Under the pieces are notes generated by a model, which was not told the origin of the DNA, did not search any database, and was given only the letters and a program-made list of their open reading frames with translations. 51,640 nt of DNA from an uncultured Lachnospiraceae bacterium. GTDB lineage: Bacteria; Bacillota; Clostridia; Lachnospirales; Lachnospiraceae. Both the position numbers and the translations under genes were made by a program. Shown piece after piece: positions 15,895 to 24,084 of this stretch (position 1 is its first letter; every line of letters starts with the position of its first letter). The DNA lies in contig CAJUSS010000007.1 in the NCBI GenBank assembly GCA_910588895.1, forward strand, positions 1 to 51,640. Direction: 5' to 3'.

Positions 15895-17410
15895 GGACTC
15901 TTCCCTCACTTTCACTCCCTTTTGCGATCGTCTCCATGATCTTATCCTGGTCGATATCCTTGTCGATCAGCTGGCCTGCCGCTTTTCCATCCCGCATGAC
16001 CACGATACGGTCACAGTTCCTCTGCAGCTCGGCGATCTCCGAGGAGATCATCAGGATCGAGATCCCGCTCTTTGACAGCTCCTGGATCAGCTCCTCGATC
16101 TCCGCCTTCGCCCCCACGTCGATCCCCCGGGTGGGCTCGTCCAAGATGATCAGCTTCGGGTTCATGCACATCCAGCGGGCTAAGAGCACCTTCTGCTGGT
16201 TCCCGCCGCTCAAGTTGCAGATCGCCTGCTCCGGGGACGGGGTCTTGATCTTCAGCCGGTCGATATAGGTCTTCACGATCTCGTCCTGCTCCTTCGTCTT
16301 CACAAAGCCGAAGCTCTGGAGCTTGGGCAGCAATGCGATCGTCATGTTCTCCTTCACGGACAGATGGGGGATGATGCCCTCTACCTTCCGGTCCTCCGTA
16401 CAGAAGCCCATGCCCTTTTTGATCGCGTCGGAAGGCGAATGGATGTGGGCCGGCTCACCCCACCAGAACACCTCTCCCTCATCCGGCATGCTGGTCCCAA
16501 AGAGCACCTGGGCCAGCTCTGTCCGCCCGGATCCCAGCAAGCCTGCAAGGCCCACCACCTCGCCCTGGCGGATCTCCAGATCCACGCCGTTCAACCGCAT
16601 GCCCTGGCGGATGTTCTTCATGTTCACGATCGGCTGTGCATCCGCAAAGCCGTAGCCTTCCTTTTTCCGCTCCAAGGTCACCGTGTCCTTGCCCACCATC
16701 AGGGAGATCAGCCGGAACTGATCCAGCTCATCGATGTCATATTCTCCCACATACTCGCCGTCCTTGAACACGGTCAGCCGGTCGCAGATCTCGAAGATCT
16801 CATCCAGCTTATGGCTGATGAAGATCACGCTGATATCCTTCTCCTTTAACTGCCGGATGATCCGAAACAGCACCTGCACCTCCGCCTTATCCAGGGAAGA
16901 TGTAGGCTCATCCATGATCACCAGCTTGGCATTGATGCTGACCGCCCGCGCGATCGCCACCATCTGCTGGATCGCTGTGGGATAACGGCCCAGAGGCGCG
17001 GTCACATCCACCTCGATCCCCAGATCCTTTAAGATCTTGTCGGTCTCCGCGATCATGGCCTTCCGGTCGATGGAGCCGAACTTGCCCCTAGGCTCCCTTC
17101 CCAAAAACAGGTTCTCATAAACGGTCTGGTACGGCACTAAGTTCAGCTCCTGGTAGATGGTGGATATGCCTTTTTCATTGGCCTCGATCGGCGTTCTGGC
17201 ATTGATCTCCTCACCGTCAAACCGGATCGTCCCCCCGCTCTTTTGATAGATCCCGGTCAGCACCTTGATCAGTGTGGATTTGCCCGCTCCGTTCTCCCCC
17301 ATGAGCGCATGGACCTCTCCTTTGCGGACGTTCAGCTTCACGCCCTTTAGCGCCCGCACACCAGGAAATGTCTTTTCCAGGCCTTCGATCTCCAACAGAT
17401 CCTTCGCCAT
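15887..17410 (-). CDS. Sugar ABC transporter ATP-binding protein (RbsA/YtfR-like)
   Basis: A 507-residue protein with two fused nucleotide-binding domains, the architecture of carbohydrate ABC importers of the ribose type. The first has Walker A GENGAGKST (38-46) and a Walker B ending VIMDEPTSSLD. The second has the degenerate Walker A region GLLGSGRTEL and an intact signature, LSGGNQQKVLLARWM, with LIILDEPTRGIDVGAK. AGGAGGGGGAACG precedes the ATG at 17410; the open frame continues upstream to 17539 through the attenuator hairpin and is not translated in my view. It is transcribed with the binding protein gene upstream and the two permease genes downstream. Confidence 0.9.
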   Translation of the reverse strand: MAKDLLEIEGLEKTFPGVRALKGVKLNVRKGEVHALMGENGAGKSTLIKVLTGIYQKSGGTIRFDGEEINARTPIEANEKGISTIYQELNLVPYQTVYENLFLGREPRGKFGSIDRKAMIAETDKILKDLGIEVDVTAPLGRYPTAIQQMVAIARAVSINAKLVIMDEPTSSLDKAEVQVLFRIIRQLKEKDISVIFISHKLDEIFEICDRLTVFKDGEYVGEYDIDELDQFRLISLMVGKDTVTLERKKEGYGFADAQPIVNMKNIRQGMRLNGVDLEIRQGEVVGLAGLLGSGRTELAQVLFGTSMPDEGEVFWWGEPAHIHSPSDAIKKGMGFCTEDRKVEGIIPHLSVKENMTIALLPKLQSFGFVKTKEQDEIVKTYIDRLKIKTPSPEQAICNLSGGNQQKVLLARWMCMNPKLIILDEPTRGIDVGAKAEIEELIQELSKSGISILMISSEIAELQRNCDRIVVMRDGKAAGQLIDKDIDQDKIMETIAKGSESEGRVHG

Positions 17411-17497
17411 AACGTTCCCCCTCCTCTTAATAGATCGTCCTTTGAGCCGCCGGGCTGCCCTGACCGGGCTCTTGCCTGCCCTCGGACTTGGTTGCTT

Positions 17498-17543
17498 AAA
17501 AATAGCTGCCGCAAAGACCAGTTTGTTTGCGACAGCCATTTTT
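17498..17543 (-). terminator. Intercistronic attenuator between binding-protein and ATPase genes
   Basis: AAAAATGGCTGTCGCAAA and TTTGCGGCAGCTATTTTT (minus strand) form an 18-bp stem with two G-U pairs and an 8-nt loop, ending in a T-run. Partial termination here would give more binding protein than transporter, as is common in such operons. Confidence 0.7.
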
Positions 17544-17598
17544 CGTTACATTCGATAAGGATCTTCCTATCCTGAGAACAGACAAAGATCCCGGGGGC

Positions 17599-18672
17599 TT
17601 AGAAGCCCAGCTCTACCTGTACGTTCTCCTTGGTGTAAAGGGTATCCTCATTTACGATGAAGGCAGGAAGCTCTTCTCCGTCTATGATCCTGGAGATCGT
17701 GCTCACCACGATGTTCCCGAAGTACGGGGAGCATGTACAGGATGCAAGCTGCCTTCCCTCTTCTACTGCTTCAAAAGCAGCTCTGGAGCCATCGATCCCG
17801 ATGGTCAGGATGTCTTCGCCCGGGGTCAGCCCCGCAGCGTCGATCGCGTTCATAGCGCCCTGCACCATATCATCGGTCACACAGAACACGGCATCGATGT
17901 TCTCGCCGCCCTGGGCCTGGATGGTGTTCTCCATCACGGACTGGGCCTTGTCCATCAGCCACTCGCCGTCCTGCTCTGCAACGATGACATATTTGTCATC
18001 CAGGTTATCCACAAAGCCCTTCTGACGATCGGTGGAGGTAGAGGAATCATAGCCGCCGTTGATGATGACCACATTGCCGCCATCCGGGAGCGCTTCCTTT
18101 AATGCCTTCGCGCACTGCTCGCCTTCCCACACAAAGTCGGATGCGATCGCGGTGGTGTAATGGGTCCCGGCTTCGCCGTCGATCCCGCGGTCTACTAAGA
18201 TGACCGGGATCTCGTTCTCCATCGCCTCCTGGAGAGCGCCCTGGAGACCGTTATCCTCCAGCGGAGCGACCACCAGGAAATCCACCCCTGCTGCCACTAA
18301 GTCGCGGATATCGGATTCCTGGGTAGCGATATCGCCGCCTGCATCCTTTACGATGAACTGGCCGCCTGCTTCTTCTACTACCTTCTTGATATCATCGGTC
18401 TCGGTAGTCCTCCAGGCTGACATGCTGTCGGTCTGTGCAAATCCTACCGTCTTTCCCTCTAAGATATTTCCCAGGTCCGTAGCTGCAGCCGCGACCTCTG
18501 CCGCCGCTTCTGTAGCCTTTTCCTCCGGGGCCTCCGCTGCTTCCGCCTTCGTCTCGGCTTCTGCTGCCGCCGCTGTCGTAGCTGCTGTCGTCTCCGTCTG
18601 ACCAGAGCCGCCGCATGCTGTCAGGGACAGTGCCATCGTCGCAGCCATCATCATCGCGAACATTTTTTTCAT
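17599..18672 (-). CDS. Periplasmic-type sugar-binding lipoprotein (YtfQ/RbsB-like)
   Basis: A 357-residue substrate-binding protein of the Peripla_BP_4 type. MKKMFAMMMAATMALSLTAC is a lipoprotein signal with lipobox LTAC (Cys20), followed by a 45-residue Ala/Glu/Thr linker. The mature part starts GKTVGFAQTDSMSAWRTTET, very like the YtfQ galactofuranose-binding protein, whose ligand site includes the WRT segment. DFLVVAPLEDNG and IPVILVDRGID are standard for the ribose/galactose group. AAGGAGG precedes the ATG at 18672. It is the first gene of a five-gene operon ending with GH2. The ligand is inferred from resemblance only. Confidence 0.88.
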   Translation of the reverse strand: MKKMFAMMMAATMALSLTACGGSGQTETTAATTAAAAEAETKAEAAEAPEEKATEAAAEVAAAATDLGNILEGKTVGFAQTDSMSAWRTTETDDIKKVVEEAGGQFIVKDAGGDIATQESDIRDLVAAGVDFLVVAPLEDNGLQGALQEAMENEIPVILVDRGIDGEAGTHYTTAIASDFVWEGEQCAKALKEALPDGGNVVIINGGYDSSTSTDRQKGFVDNLDDKYVIVAEQDGEWLMDKAQSVMENTIQAQGGENIDAVFCVTDDMVQGAMNAIDAAGLTPGEDILTIGIDGSRAAFEAVEEGRQLASCTCSPYFGNIVVSTISRIIDGEELPAFIVNEDTLYTKENVQVELGF

Positions 18673-18773
18673 TACTTTTTTCCTCCTTGATCACTTGGAT
18701 GTCTGTTTCTCCAGACACGCTCGATCACATCTTCCCCCGATATGATCTTTGCTACATTTTTATTACAGTTTTT

Positions 18774-18802
18774 ATTCTACATCATTTCATCGAAATTTAC
18801 AA
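18774..18802 (-). promoter_or_regulatory. Putative promoter of the sugar transporter operon
   Basis: On the minus strand TTGTAA, 17 nt and TAGAAT preceded by TG, in an AT-rich divergent interval. It lies about 100 bp before the binding-protein start codon. Confidence 0.5.
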
Positions 18803-18887
18803 TATCATTTTTTAATTTATTCTATTTTTGTTATTTGATCACAATTTTTCATCTTTTTGATCGTGCAAGCTGTTTATTTACTTTACA

Positions 18888-18914
18888 TTTTATGAAATAA
18901 ATGATATCATAAAA
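18888..18914. promoter_or_regulatory. Candidate operator for the ArsR-type regulator
   Basis: TTTTATG (18888-18894) and CATAAAA (18908-18914) form an inverted repeat around the perfect palindrome ATGATATCAT (18901-18910). It lies between the divergent regulator and transporter genes, where an ArsR dimer would be expected to bind. Confidence 0.4.
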
Positions 18915-18947
18915 GAAAAATAAAATAAAAATCCTGCAAGAAAAGAA

Positions 18948-18970
18948 GACCGCCCCTCACCGGGGCGGTC
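18948..18970 (+). other. GC hairpin before the regulator's ribosome binding site
   Basis: GACCGCCCC-TCACC-GGGGCGGTC is a perfect 9-bp stem ending 2 nt before AAGAAAGGAG of the regulator gene. There is no T-tract. It may protect the 5' end of the message or limit ribosome access. Confidence 0.55.
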
Positions 18971-18987
18971 ACAAGAAAGGAGTCTCT

Positions 18988-19962
18988 ATGGCCGGAAAAG
19001 AAAAGCGCACCGTTCGCATCATCGGCGAACGGAACATCCATCTGCACCTCAGCAACCCCTCTCACCGTCAGCGGATCGCCAAGATCGGAAAGGCATTATC
19101 CTCCCCCGTACGTCTGGAGATCTTAGATATGCTAAAGACCACCCCCCGCTCTCTCCAGGAGATCGCCTCCATCCTGTGCATCCCCCTCTCCTCAGCCGCC
19201 CTCCACATCAAGACCCTGGAGGATGCCCAGCTGATCGTCACAGAGAGCCAGCCAGGCATCCACGGCTCTATGCGGGTCTGCATCTGCAGCCTGCAGTCCT
19301 TCCGCCTGGAGACCTTTGACGCGGACATAGATTCCGCGAACAAGTCCGTCTCCCTGGACATGCCCATCGGGAACTACTGCGACTGCCTAATCTATCCCAC
19401 CTGCGGGCTGGCAGATGAAAACGGCCCCATCGACGCCTATGACACGATCCAGTCCTTCTACACCCCCGCCCGCACCAAGGCCCAGCTGATCTGGTTCAGC
19501 AAGGGCTACTTAGAATACCGCTTCCCCAATATCCACAATCCCCTCCTCTCCTTGAGCGAGATCTCCTTCTCCATGGAGATCTGCTCGGAGGCTCCGGGAT
19601 TTCTGGAAAACTGGCCCTCCGATATCACCGTATCCGTCAACCAGGTAGAGGTGGGGACCTTCCACTCTCCCGGCGATATGGGCGCCAGACGGGGCCGCCT
19701 CACACCCCCCACCTGGCCTAACGGGAACACCCAGTACGGCCTTTTAAAGACCTTCTCCGTCCGGGAGAACGGGAGCTATCTGGACGGAAAGCCGGAAAAG
19801 CCCCAGGTCAACATAGAGACGATCGCCATCAATGACCAGCCCTACATATCCTTGAAGATACAGGTCAAGGAGGATGCAGAGCATGTGGGAGGGATCAATC
19901 TGTTCGGGGAGAAGTACGGGGACTATCCTCAGGGGATCGTGATGAACCTGACGTATCTTTAA
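18988..19962 (+). CDS. ArsR-type transcriptional regulator with C-terminal sensor domain
   Basis: A 324-residue protein. Residues about 25-85 carry an ArsR winged helix: RIAKIGKALSSPVRLEILDM, then SLQEIASILCIPLSSAALHI as recognition region. The remaining 230 residues are a beta-rich domain that I do not recognise (SFSMEICSEAPGF, PPTWPNGNTQYG); proteins of this layout often sit beside glycosidase or sugar ABC genes and probably sense a sugar. A conserved pair of cysteines (NYCDCLIYPTC) is notable but is not the classical metal site. AAGAAAGGAG precedes the ATG at 18988. It is divergent from the YtfQ-like operon, which it probably controls. The stop is only 7 bp from the end of the convergent ABC-F gene. 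Confidence 0.8.
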   Translation: MAGKEKRTVRIIGERNIHLHLSNPSHRQRIAKIGKALSSPVRLEILDMLKTTPRSLQEIASILCIPLSSAALHIKTLEDAQLIVTESQPGIHGSMRVCICSLQSFRLETFDADIDSANKSVSLDMPIGNYCDCLIYPTCGLADENGPIDAYDTIQSFYTPARTKAQLIWFSKGYLEYRFPNIHNPLLSLSEISFSMEICSEAPGFLENWPSDITVSVNQVEVGTFHSPGDMGARRGRLTPPTWPNGNTQYGLLKTFSVRENGSYLDGKPEKPQVNIETIAINDQPYISLKIQVKEDAEHVGGINLFGEKYGDYPQGIVMNLTYL

Positions 19963-19969
19963 AGGGCGG

Positions 19970-21802
19970 TCATCCTCCCTCTCCTTCAAAGCTCTCATAC
20001 CACTGGATACAGCTCTCTGTCCACTCCTCCCAGGCCCTGGCCAGCTCCTCCGGCATCGAGCCGTTCCAGGCGCCGCCCATATCCTGCCACCCTTCCCACA
20101 GACGCTCCACCTGTCCTCCGGCATTTTCCATCTGCTCTCTCTTTAGCCGCTGCTGCCAGTCCAGATAGGCTTCTTTTGTGCCGATCTCTTTAAGGCGGTG
20201 CCGCTCGGCCTTGGGGACCGCCTTAAGCCCGGCCAAAAGGGCCTGGTCCTCGGCCTGTATCCGGGCCGCCAGATCGCTGCCTGACATCCTGCAGCGCTCC
20301 AGGTAATGGGCGTAGCCGAAGGGATAGTACATGGCGGACCGGCCGTCGAAGATCAAGATCTCCTCAGCCACCTGGCCCAGGAAGTATCGGTCGTGGGACA
20401 CAAAGAGGATCGTCCCTTTATAGGCCCGCAGCGCCGACTCTAAGGTCTCCTTGGCCTGGATGTCCATGTGGTCTGTAGGTTCATCTAACAGGAGGAGATT
20501 CGGCCGGCTCTGCAGGAGCTCTGCCAGCACCAGCCTGGCCTTCTCCCCTCCGGACAGATCGCCGACCCTTTTGGCCGCGGCCTGTCCGCCGAAAAGGTAG
20601 AATCTTAGGACACTGCACACCTCCTTTTCGGTAAGGGAGGGAAACAGGTCATGAAAATGCTCCTTTACCCGTTTCTCCGACTGGATGGCCGCTGTGTGCT
20701 GGTCAAAATAGCCGATCGTCGTCCGGTCTCCCAGGGTGCATCTTCCCTTCATCACAGGCAGCAGACCAGCCACCGTCTTTAAAAATGCCGTCTTCCCCGC
20801 CCCATTATCCCCGACGATCCCGATCTTCTGTCCCCGCTTTACACGCAGAGACAGCTCCAACAGGGGCTTGTCATAGCCGATCGCAAGATGCTCCGCCTCC
20901 AGCACCCACTTGCTCCCCAAAACAAGGGGCGTGATATCTCCGGTAAAGATATGCACATCGTCCTTTTCAGGCTTTTCGATCCGCAAGATCCTATCCGCCA
21001 TCTTCCGCTTCGCCCGGGCAAAAGAAGCCTTGTTGGGCTTATGCTTGAACCGCTCCACCAGTCCGTAAAGCCGCGCCAGCTCCTGCTGCTGCCGCTCATA
21101 GGCCTTCCGCCGCGCCGCCAGATCCTTCCTCTTCTGCTCCCGGTAGTGGGTGTAGCTGCCGGGATACCGCTTTAGCCTCCCGTCTGCAAGCTCGCAGACC
21201 ACATCCGCCACCTGGTCCAGAAAGAAACGGTCGTGGGACACGACCACCACCGCCTTCTCATAGCTCTCCATGTACCGCTCCAGCCACTCCACCGCGGCGA
21301 TATCCAGATGGTCCGTGGGCTCATCCAAAAGAAGGATATCCGGCTTCATGAGCAGCAGGCGGATAAAGGCGATCTTCTTCTGCTCCCCTCCGGAAAAAGC
21401 GGACAGCTGTTTTTTCTTATCCGCCTTCTCAAAGCCGAACCCGGTAAAGAGCCGGTCATACTCCGTCTCATAGGCAAACCTCTCCCGGGAAAAAAGGTCC
21501 CTTGCGGGACAGCCGGCTAAGAGGAGCTCCTCCACCGTCCTTTCCTTTTCTCTGGGCGCAACCGCGTCCTGGTGGAGGATCCCCACGGACAGCTGTCTGG
21601 CGGTCACGATCCCGGGCCCCATCCGCTTATCATCCCGGTCAAGCTCCAGCTCCCCTGCGATCAGGCGCAGGAGCGTGGTCTTTCCAGCCCCGTTGCGCCC
21701 CACCACGGCGATCTTCTCCTTTCCTCTTATCTCAAGATCTATATGGGACAGCACCACGGCCCCTCCGGCGGATACCGTCCCGTCCACGATCTGATACAGC
21801 AT
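19970..21802 (-). CDS. ABC-F family ATP-binding protein
   Basis: A 610-residue soluble protein with two ABC domains and no membrane part. Domain 1 has Walker A GRNGAGKTT near residue 35, signature FSGGEQKKIAFIRLL and LLLDEPTDHLDIAAVEW. A charged linker of about 80 residues (YREQKRKDLAARRKAYERQQ) is the P-site tRNA interaction motif region. Domain 2 has GDNGAGKTA, LSGGEKARLVLAELL and LLLDEPTDHMD. ABC-F proteins act on the ribosome, either as translation factors or as antibiotic target protection (Lsa, Vga, Msr types). A resistance role cannot be told from sequence. GAGGAGGT precedes the ATG at 21802. It appears to be monocistronic. Confidence 0.88.
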   Translation of the reverse strand: MLYQIVDGTVSAGGAVVLSHIDLEIRGKEKIAVVGRNGAGKTTLLRLIAGELELDRDDKRMGPGIVTARQLSVGILHQDAVAPREKERTVEELLLAGCPARDLFSRERFAYETEYDRLFTGFGFEKADKKKQLSAFSGGEQKKIAFIRLLLMKPDILLLDEPTDHLDIAAVEWLERYMESYEKAVVVVSHDRFFLDQVADVVCELADGRLKRYPGSYTHYREQKRKDLAARRKAYERQQQELARLYGLVERFKHKPNKASFARAKRKMADRILRIEKPEKDDVHIFTGDITPLVLGSKWVLEAEHLAIGYDKPLLELSLRVKRGQKIGIVGDNGAGKTAFLKTVAGLLPVMKGRCTLGDRTTIGYFDQHTAAIQSEKRVKEHFHDLFPSLTEKEVCSVLRFYLFGGQAAAKRVGDLSGGEKARLVLAELLQSRPNLLLLDEPTDHMDIQAKETLESALRAYKGTILFVSHDRYFLGQVAEEILIFDGRSAMYYPFGYAHYLERCRMSGSDLAARIQAEDQALLAGLKAVPKAERHRLKEIGTKEAYLDWQQRLKREQMENAGGQVERLWEGWQDMGGAWNGSMPEELARAWEEWTESCIQWYESFEGEGG

Positions 21803-21933
21803 ACAAAACCTCCTCTATCCCTTGCCTGCCGGCGCCTTTCGATGCACGTGCGGCCATTCGGGCACGTCTCGCTCTGTTAATGATCATATCACCTCCCCCA
21901 AAGATCGACAATCTACTTTCACTACAGAAACGC

Positions 21934-21962
21934 TTGTTTTTTTTCCGCTGGTTATATATAAT
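21934..21962 (+). promoter_or_regulatory. Putative promoter of the HD-GYP gene
   Basis: TTGTTT, 17 nt and a consensus TATAAT. The predicted start leaves a leader of about 145 nt before the ATG at 22114. Confidence 0.55.
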
Positions 21963-21969
21963 AAACTTA

Positions 21970-22113
21970 GCCTATATTGTTCTATGGCAGGTGACATATT
22001 GTAAGCGAACATGCCGCCCCGGCGCATCATGCAAAGCCGGTCAGATCCGCGGCGACCGGGATGGGAAAAAGCCCCGTCCCTGATCTTTATTGATTTGTGA
22101 GGGTAACGATCTT
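21970..22113 (+). other. Structured leader of the HD-GYP gene
   Basis: Visible stems are GCCG-CCC-CGGC near 22010; CCGGTC/GACCGG enclosing an 11-nt loop; and GGGATGGG-N6-CCCCGTCCC (with a U-G pair) followed by TGATCTTTATTG, which could terminate. GCAAAGCC (22031-22038) is also a conserved string of c-di-GMP-I riboswitches. However, the GNRA loop and the conserved 3' part of that class are not evident, so I do not call one. Confidence 0.3.
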
Positions 22114-23637
22114 ATGAGCAAAAAGCAAGAGTACAAGCAGACGATCCTGATCGCGGATGATTCTGAGATGAACCGCGCCATCCTGACGGATATGCTGGAA
22201 GACGAGTATATCATCCTCGAAGCAGTGGACGGCCTGGAGGCCGTATCGATCCTCCAAAAGCATGAAAATGAGATCTCCGCTGTCCTATTGGATATCGTGA
22301 TGCCAAATATGGATGGTTTCGGGGTCTTAAAGATCATGAACCAACAGCGATGGATCGAGGATATCCCGGTCATCATGATCTCTTCCGAGAGCGGTGCCAC
22401 CCAGATAGAGCGGGCCTATGCTCTCGGCATCGCGGATTTTATCAACCGTCCCTTTAACATGGCGATCGTCCACCGCCGCCTTGTCAACACGATGGTGTTG
22501 TACGCCAAGCAGAAAAAGCTGGCTGCCCTGGTAGCCGAGCAGGTTTATGAAAACGAAAAGCAGAGCGCGATGATGATCGACATCCTGAGCCACATCGTGG
22601 AGTTCAGAAATGGCGAGAGCGCCCTCCATGTGGTCCATGTCCACACGCTGACCGAGCTGATGCTCTCCCATCTGATCCAGCTCACGGACCGCTACTCGCT
22701 GACCCAGGCGGACATCAGTATGATCAGCCGCGCTTCCGCGCTCCATGACATCGGAAAGATCTCCATCCCTTCCGAGATATTGAATAAACCCGGGAAGCTC
22801 ACCTTTGAAGAATTTGCGACCATGAAGACCCACACCACCATCGGTGCGGAGATGCTGGAGGAGCTGACCGCCTATCAGAACGAACCGCTGGTCAAGACCG
22901 CCCACGACATCTGCCGCTGGCATCACGAACGGTTCGACGGCCACGGCTACCCGGACGGGCTAAAGGGCGACGAGATCCCGATCTCCGCCCAAATCGTGGC
23001 GCTGGCGGATGTATATGACGCCCTGACCAGCGAGCGTGTATACAAAAAGGCCTACTCCCACGAGGTGGCTGTCCATATGATCCTGAACGGGGAGTGCGGC
23101 ACCTTCAACCCATTGCTGATGCAGTGTCTGAAAGCCATCGCCGACGTCATCGAGGAGGAGTTCAAGAACAAGACTTCCACCTCCAACGCCCAGCCGCAGA
23201 TAAAGCGCACGGACGACGCCGTGCTCGGCGACTACGAGCTCCCTGCTTCCGGAAACACGCTGCAGCTCATGGAACATGAGCGCATGAAGTACGCGTTCTT
23301 CTCCAGCAGGTCCAATGCCGTCCACTTTGAATACACCTTCTCCCCCTCTATGCTGATGCTCCGGGACTGGTTGGACGAAAGATCAGATCTGCCGGAGATC
23401 ATCCTGAACCCCTTAGAGGACGAGGCTCTCCTCTCTATCCTTGGAAAGGAGGCCCTCACAGGGCTGGCGGATGCGCTGAAGGCTACTACCCCGGAACAGC
23501 CCCTTGCAGAATACGACTGCATGGCCCACCTAAAAGGAAAAACACTACATATCCAATTTATCTGTCAGACCACCTGGTCTTCCGAGGAAACACCCCAGTG
23601 TACGGGCGCGCTCGGAAAAGCCATGCCGTACCGTTAG
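22114..23637 (+). CDS. Response regulator with HD-GYP phosphodiesterase and C-terminal PAS-like domain
   Basis: A 507-residue protein. Receiver domain at 10-125 with acidic pair D15/D16 and phospho-acceptor D60 (LLDIVMPNMDG); the usual conserved Lys before Pro is Arg here (NRPF, R112). HD-GYP domain at about 155-345 has HDIGK (211-215) and HHERFDGHGYPDGLKG (270-285), the metal and signature residues of c-di-GMP phosphodiesterases. The last 110 residues resemble the PAS-like tail of Lachnospiraceae signalling proteins (TTPEQP...TWSSEETPQCTGALGKA). The ATG at 22114 is preferred over a TTG at 22090, with GTGAGGGT upstream. It is followed by an Hpt gene, so it probably belongs to a phosphorelay. 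Confidence 0.88.
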   Translation: MSKKQEYKQTILIADDSEMNRAILTDMLEDEYIILEAVDGLEAVSILQKHENEISAVLLDIVMPNMDGFGVLKIMNQQRWIEDIPVIMISSESGATQIERAYALGIADFINRPFNMAIVHRRLVNTMVLYAKQKKLAALVAEQVYENEKQSAMMIDILSHIVEFRNGESALHVVHVHTLTELMLSHLIQLTDRYSLTQADISMISRASALHDIGKISIPSEILNKPGKLTFEEFATMKTHTTIGAEMLEELTAYQNEPLVKTAHDICRWHHERFDGHGYPDGLKGDEIPISAQIVALADVYDALTSERVYKKAYSHEVAVHMILNGECGTFNPLLMQCLKAIADVIEEEFKNKTSTSNAQPQIKRTDDAVLGDYELPASGNTLQLMEHERMKYAFFSSRSNAVHFEYTFSPSMLMLRDWLDERSDLPEIILNPLEDEALLSILGKEALTGLADALKATTPEQPLAEYDCMAHLKGKTLHIQFICQTTWSSEETPQCTGALGKAMPYR

Positions 23638-23668
23638 ATCACGACCCTGCAGGAAGATCCATACGATC

Positions 23669-23703
23669 TGCGCCTGTCTGCGGCGGTGCCGCGGACAGGC
23701 GCA
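23669..23703 (+). other. Intercistronic hairpin between HD-GYP and Hpt genes
   Basis: TGCGCCTGTC-T-GCGG and CCGC-G-GACAGGCGCA form a 15-bp stem with one U-G pair and a 5-nt loop. It lacks a T-tract and ends about 10 nt before the AAGGAGG of the Hpt gene, so it is more likely a stability or processing element than a terminator. Confidence 0.6.
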
Positions 23704-23724
23704 AAGAAACAAGGAGGATGAGCC

Positions 23725-24084
23725 ATGTGCTTAAAAGAATGCTATATCGCGCTAGGCGGCGATTACGATGATGTGATCTCACGTCTGCGCACCGAAAAGC
23801 TGGTCCAGAAATTTGTCCTGAAGTTTTTGAACGACCCAAGCTATGATAACCTCTGTAAAGCCCTGGACGAAGAAAACTATGAGGAGGCTTTCCGTGCCTC
23901 CCACACCATCAAGGGCGTGTGCCAGAACTTGAGCTTTACCAAGCTCTATCATTCCAGCCATGCTCTCACAGAAGCCCTGCGCTCCGGCTGGACCCCGGAA
24001 GCGGCCCAGATCCTGCCCCAGGTGAAGGCAGACTATCAGCAGACCGCGGACGCGATCCATGCGCTGCAGGAGACCATCGGATAG
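23725..24084 (+). CDS. Single-domain Hpt phosphotransfer protein
   Basis: A 119-residue, all-alpha protein with the histidine phosphotransfer motif AFRASHTIKGVCQNLSF, in which H60 is the phospho-accepting residue, and a second helix LYHSSHALTEALRSG. Stand-alone Hpt proteins carry phosphate between a hybrid kinase and a response regulator. The most obvious partner is the REC/HD-GYP protein encoded 87 nt upstream. No kinase is in the immediate neighbourhood. AAGGAGGATGAGCC precedes the ATG at 23725. A strong terminator follows about 120 nt later. Confidence 0.85.
   Translation: MCLKECYIALGGDYDDVISRLRTEKLVQKFVLKFLNDPSYDNLCKALDEENYEEAFRASHTIKGVCQNLSFTKLYHSSHALTEALRSGWTPEAAQILPQVKADYQQTADAIHALQETIG

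Noticed and set aside
21502..22083. 193-codon plus-strand frame before the HD-GYP gene
   Set aside because: It begins antisense to the ABC-F gene and runs through its promoter region; Arg/Pro-rich with no start signal.
22031..22113. c-di-GMP-I riboswitch
   Set aside because: Only GCAAAGCC matches; the GNRA loop of the first stem and the conserved 3' part are not visible. Kept as a finding, not as a feature call.
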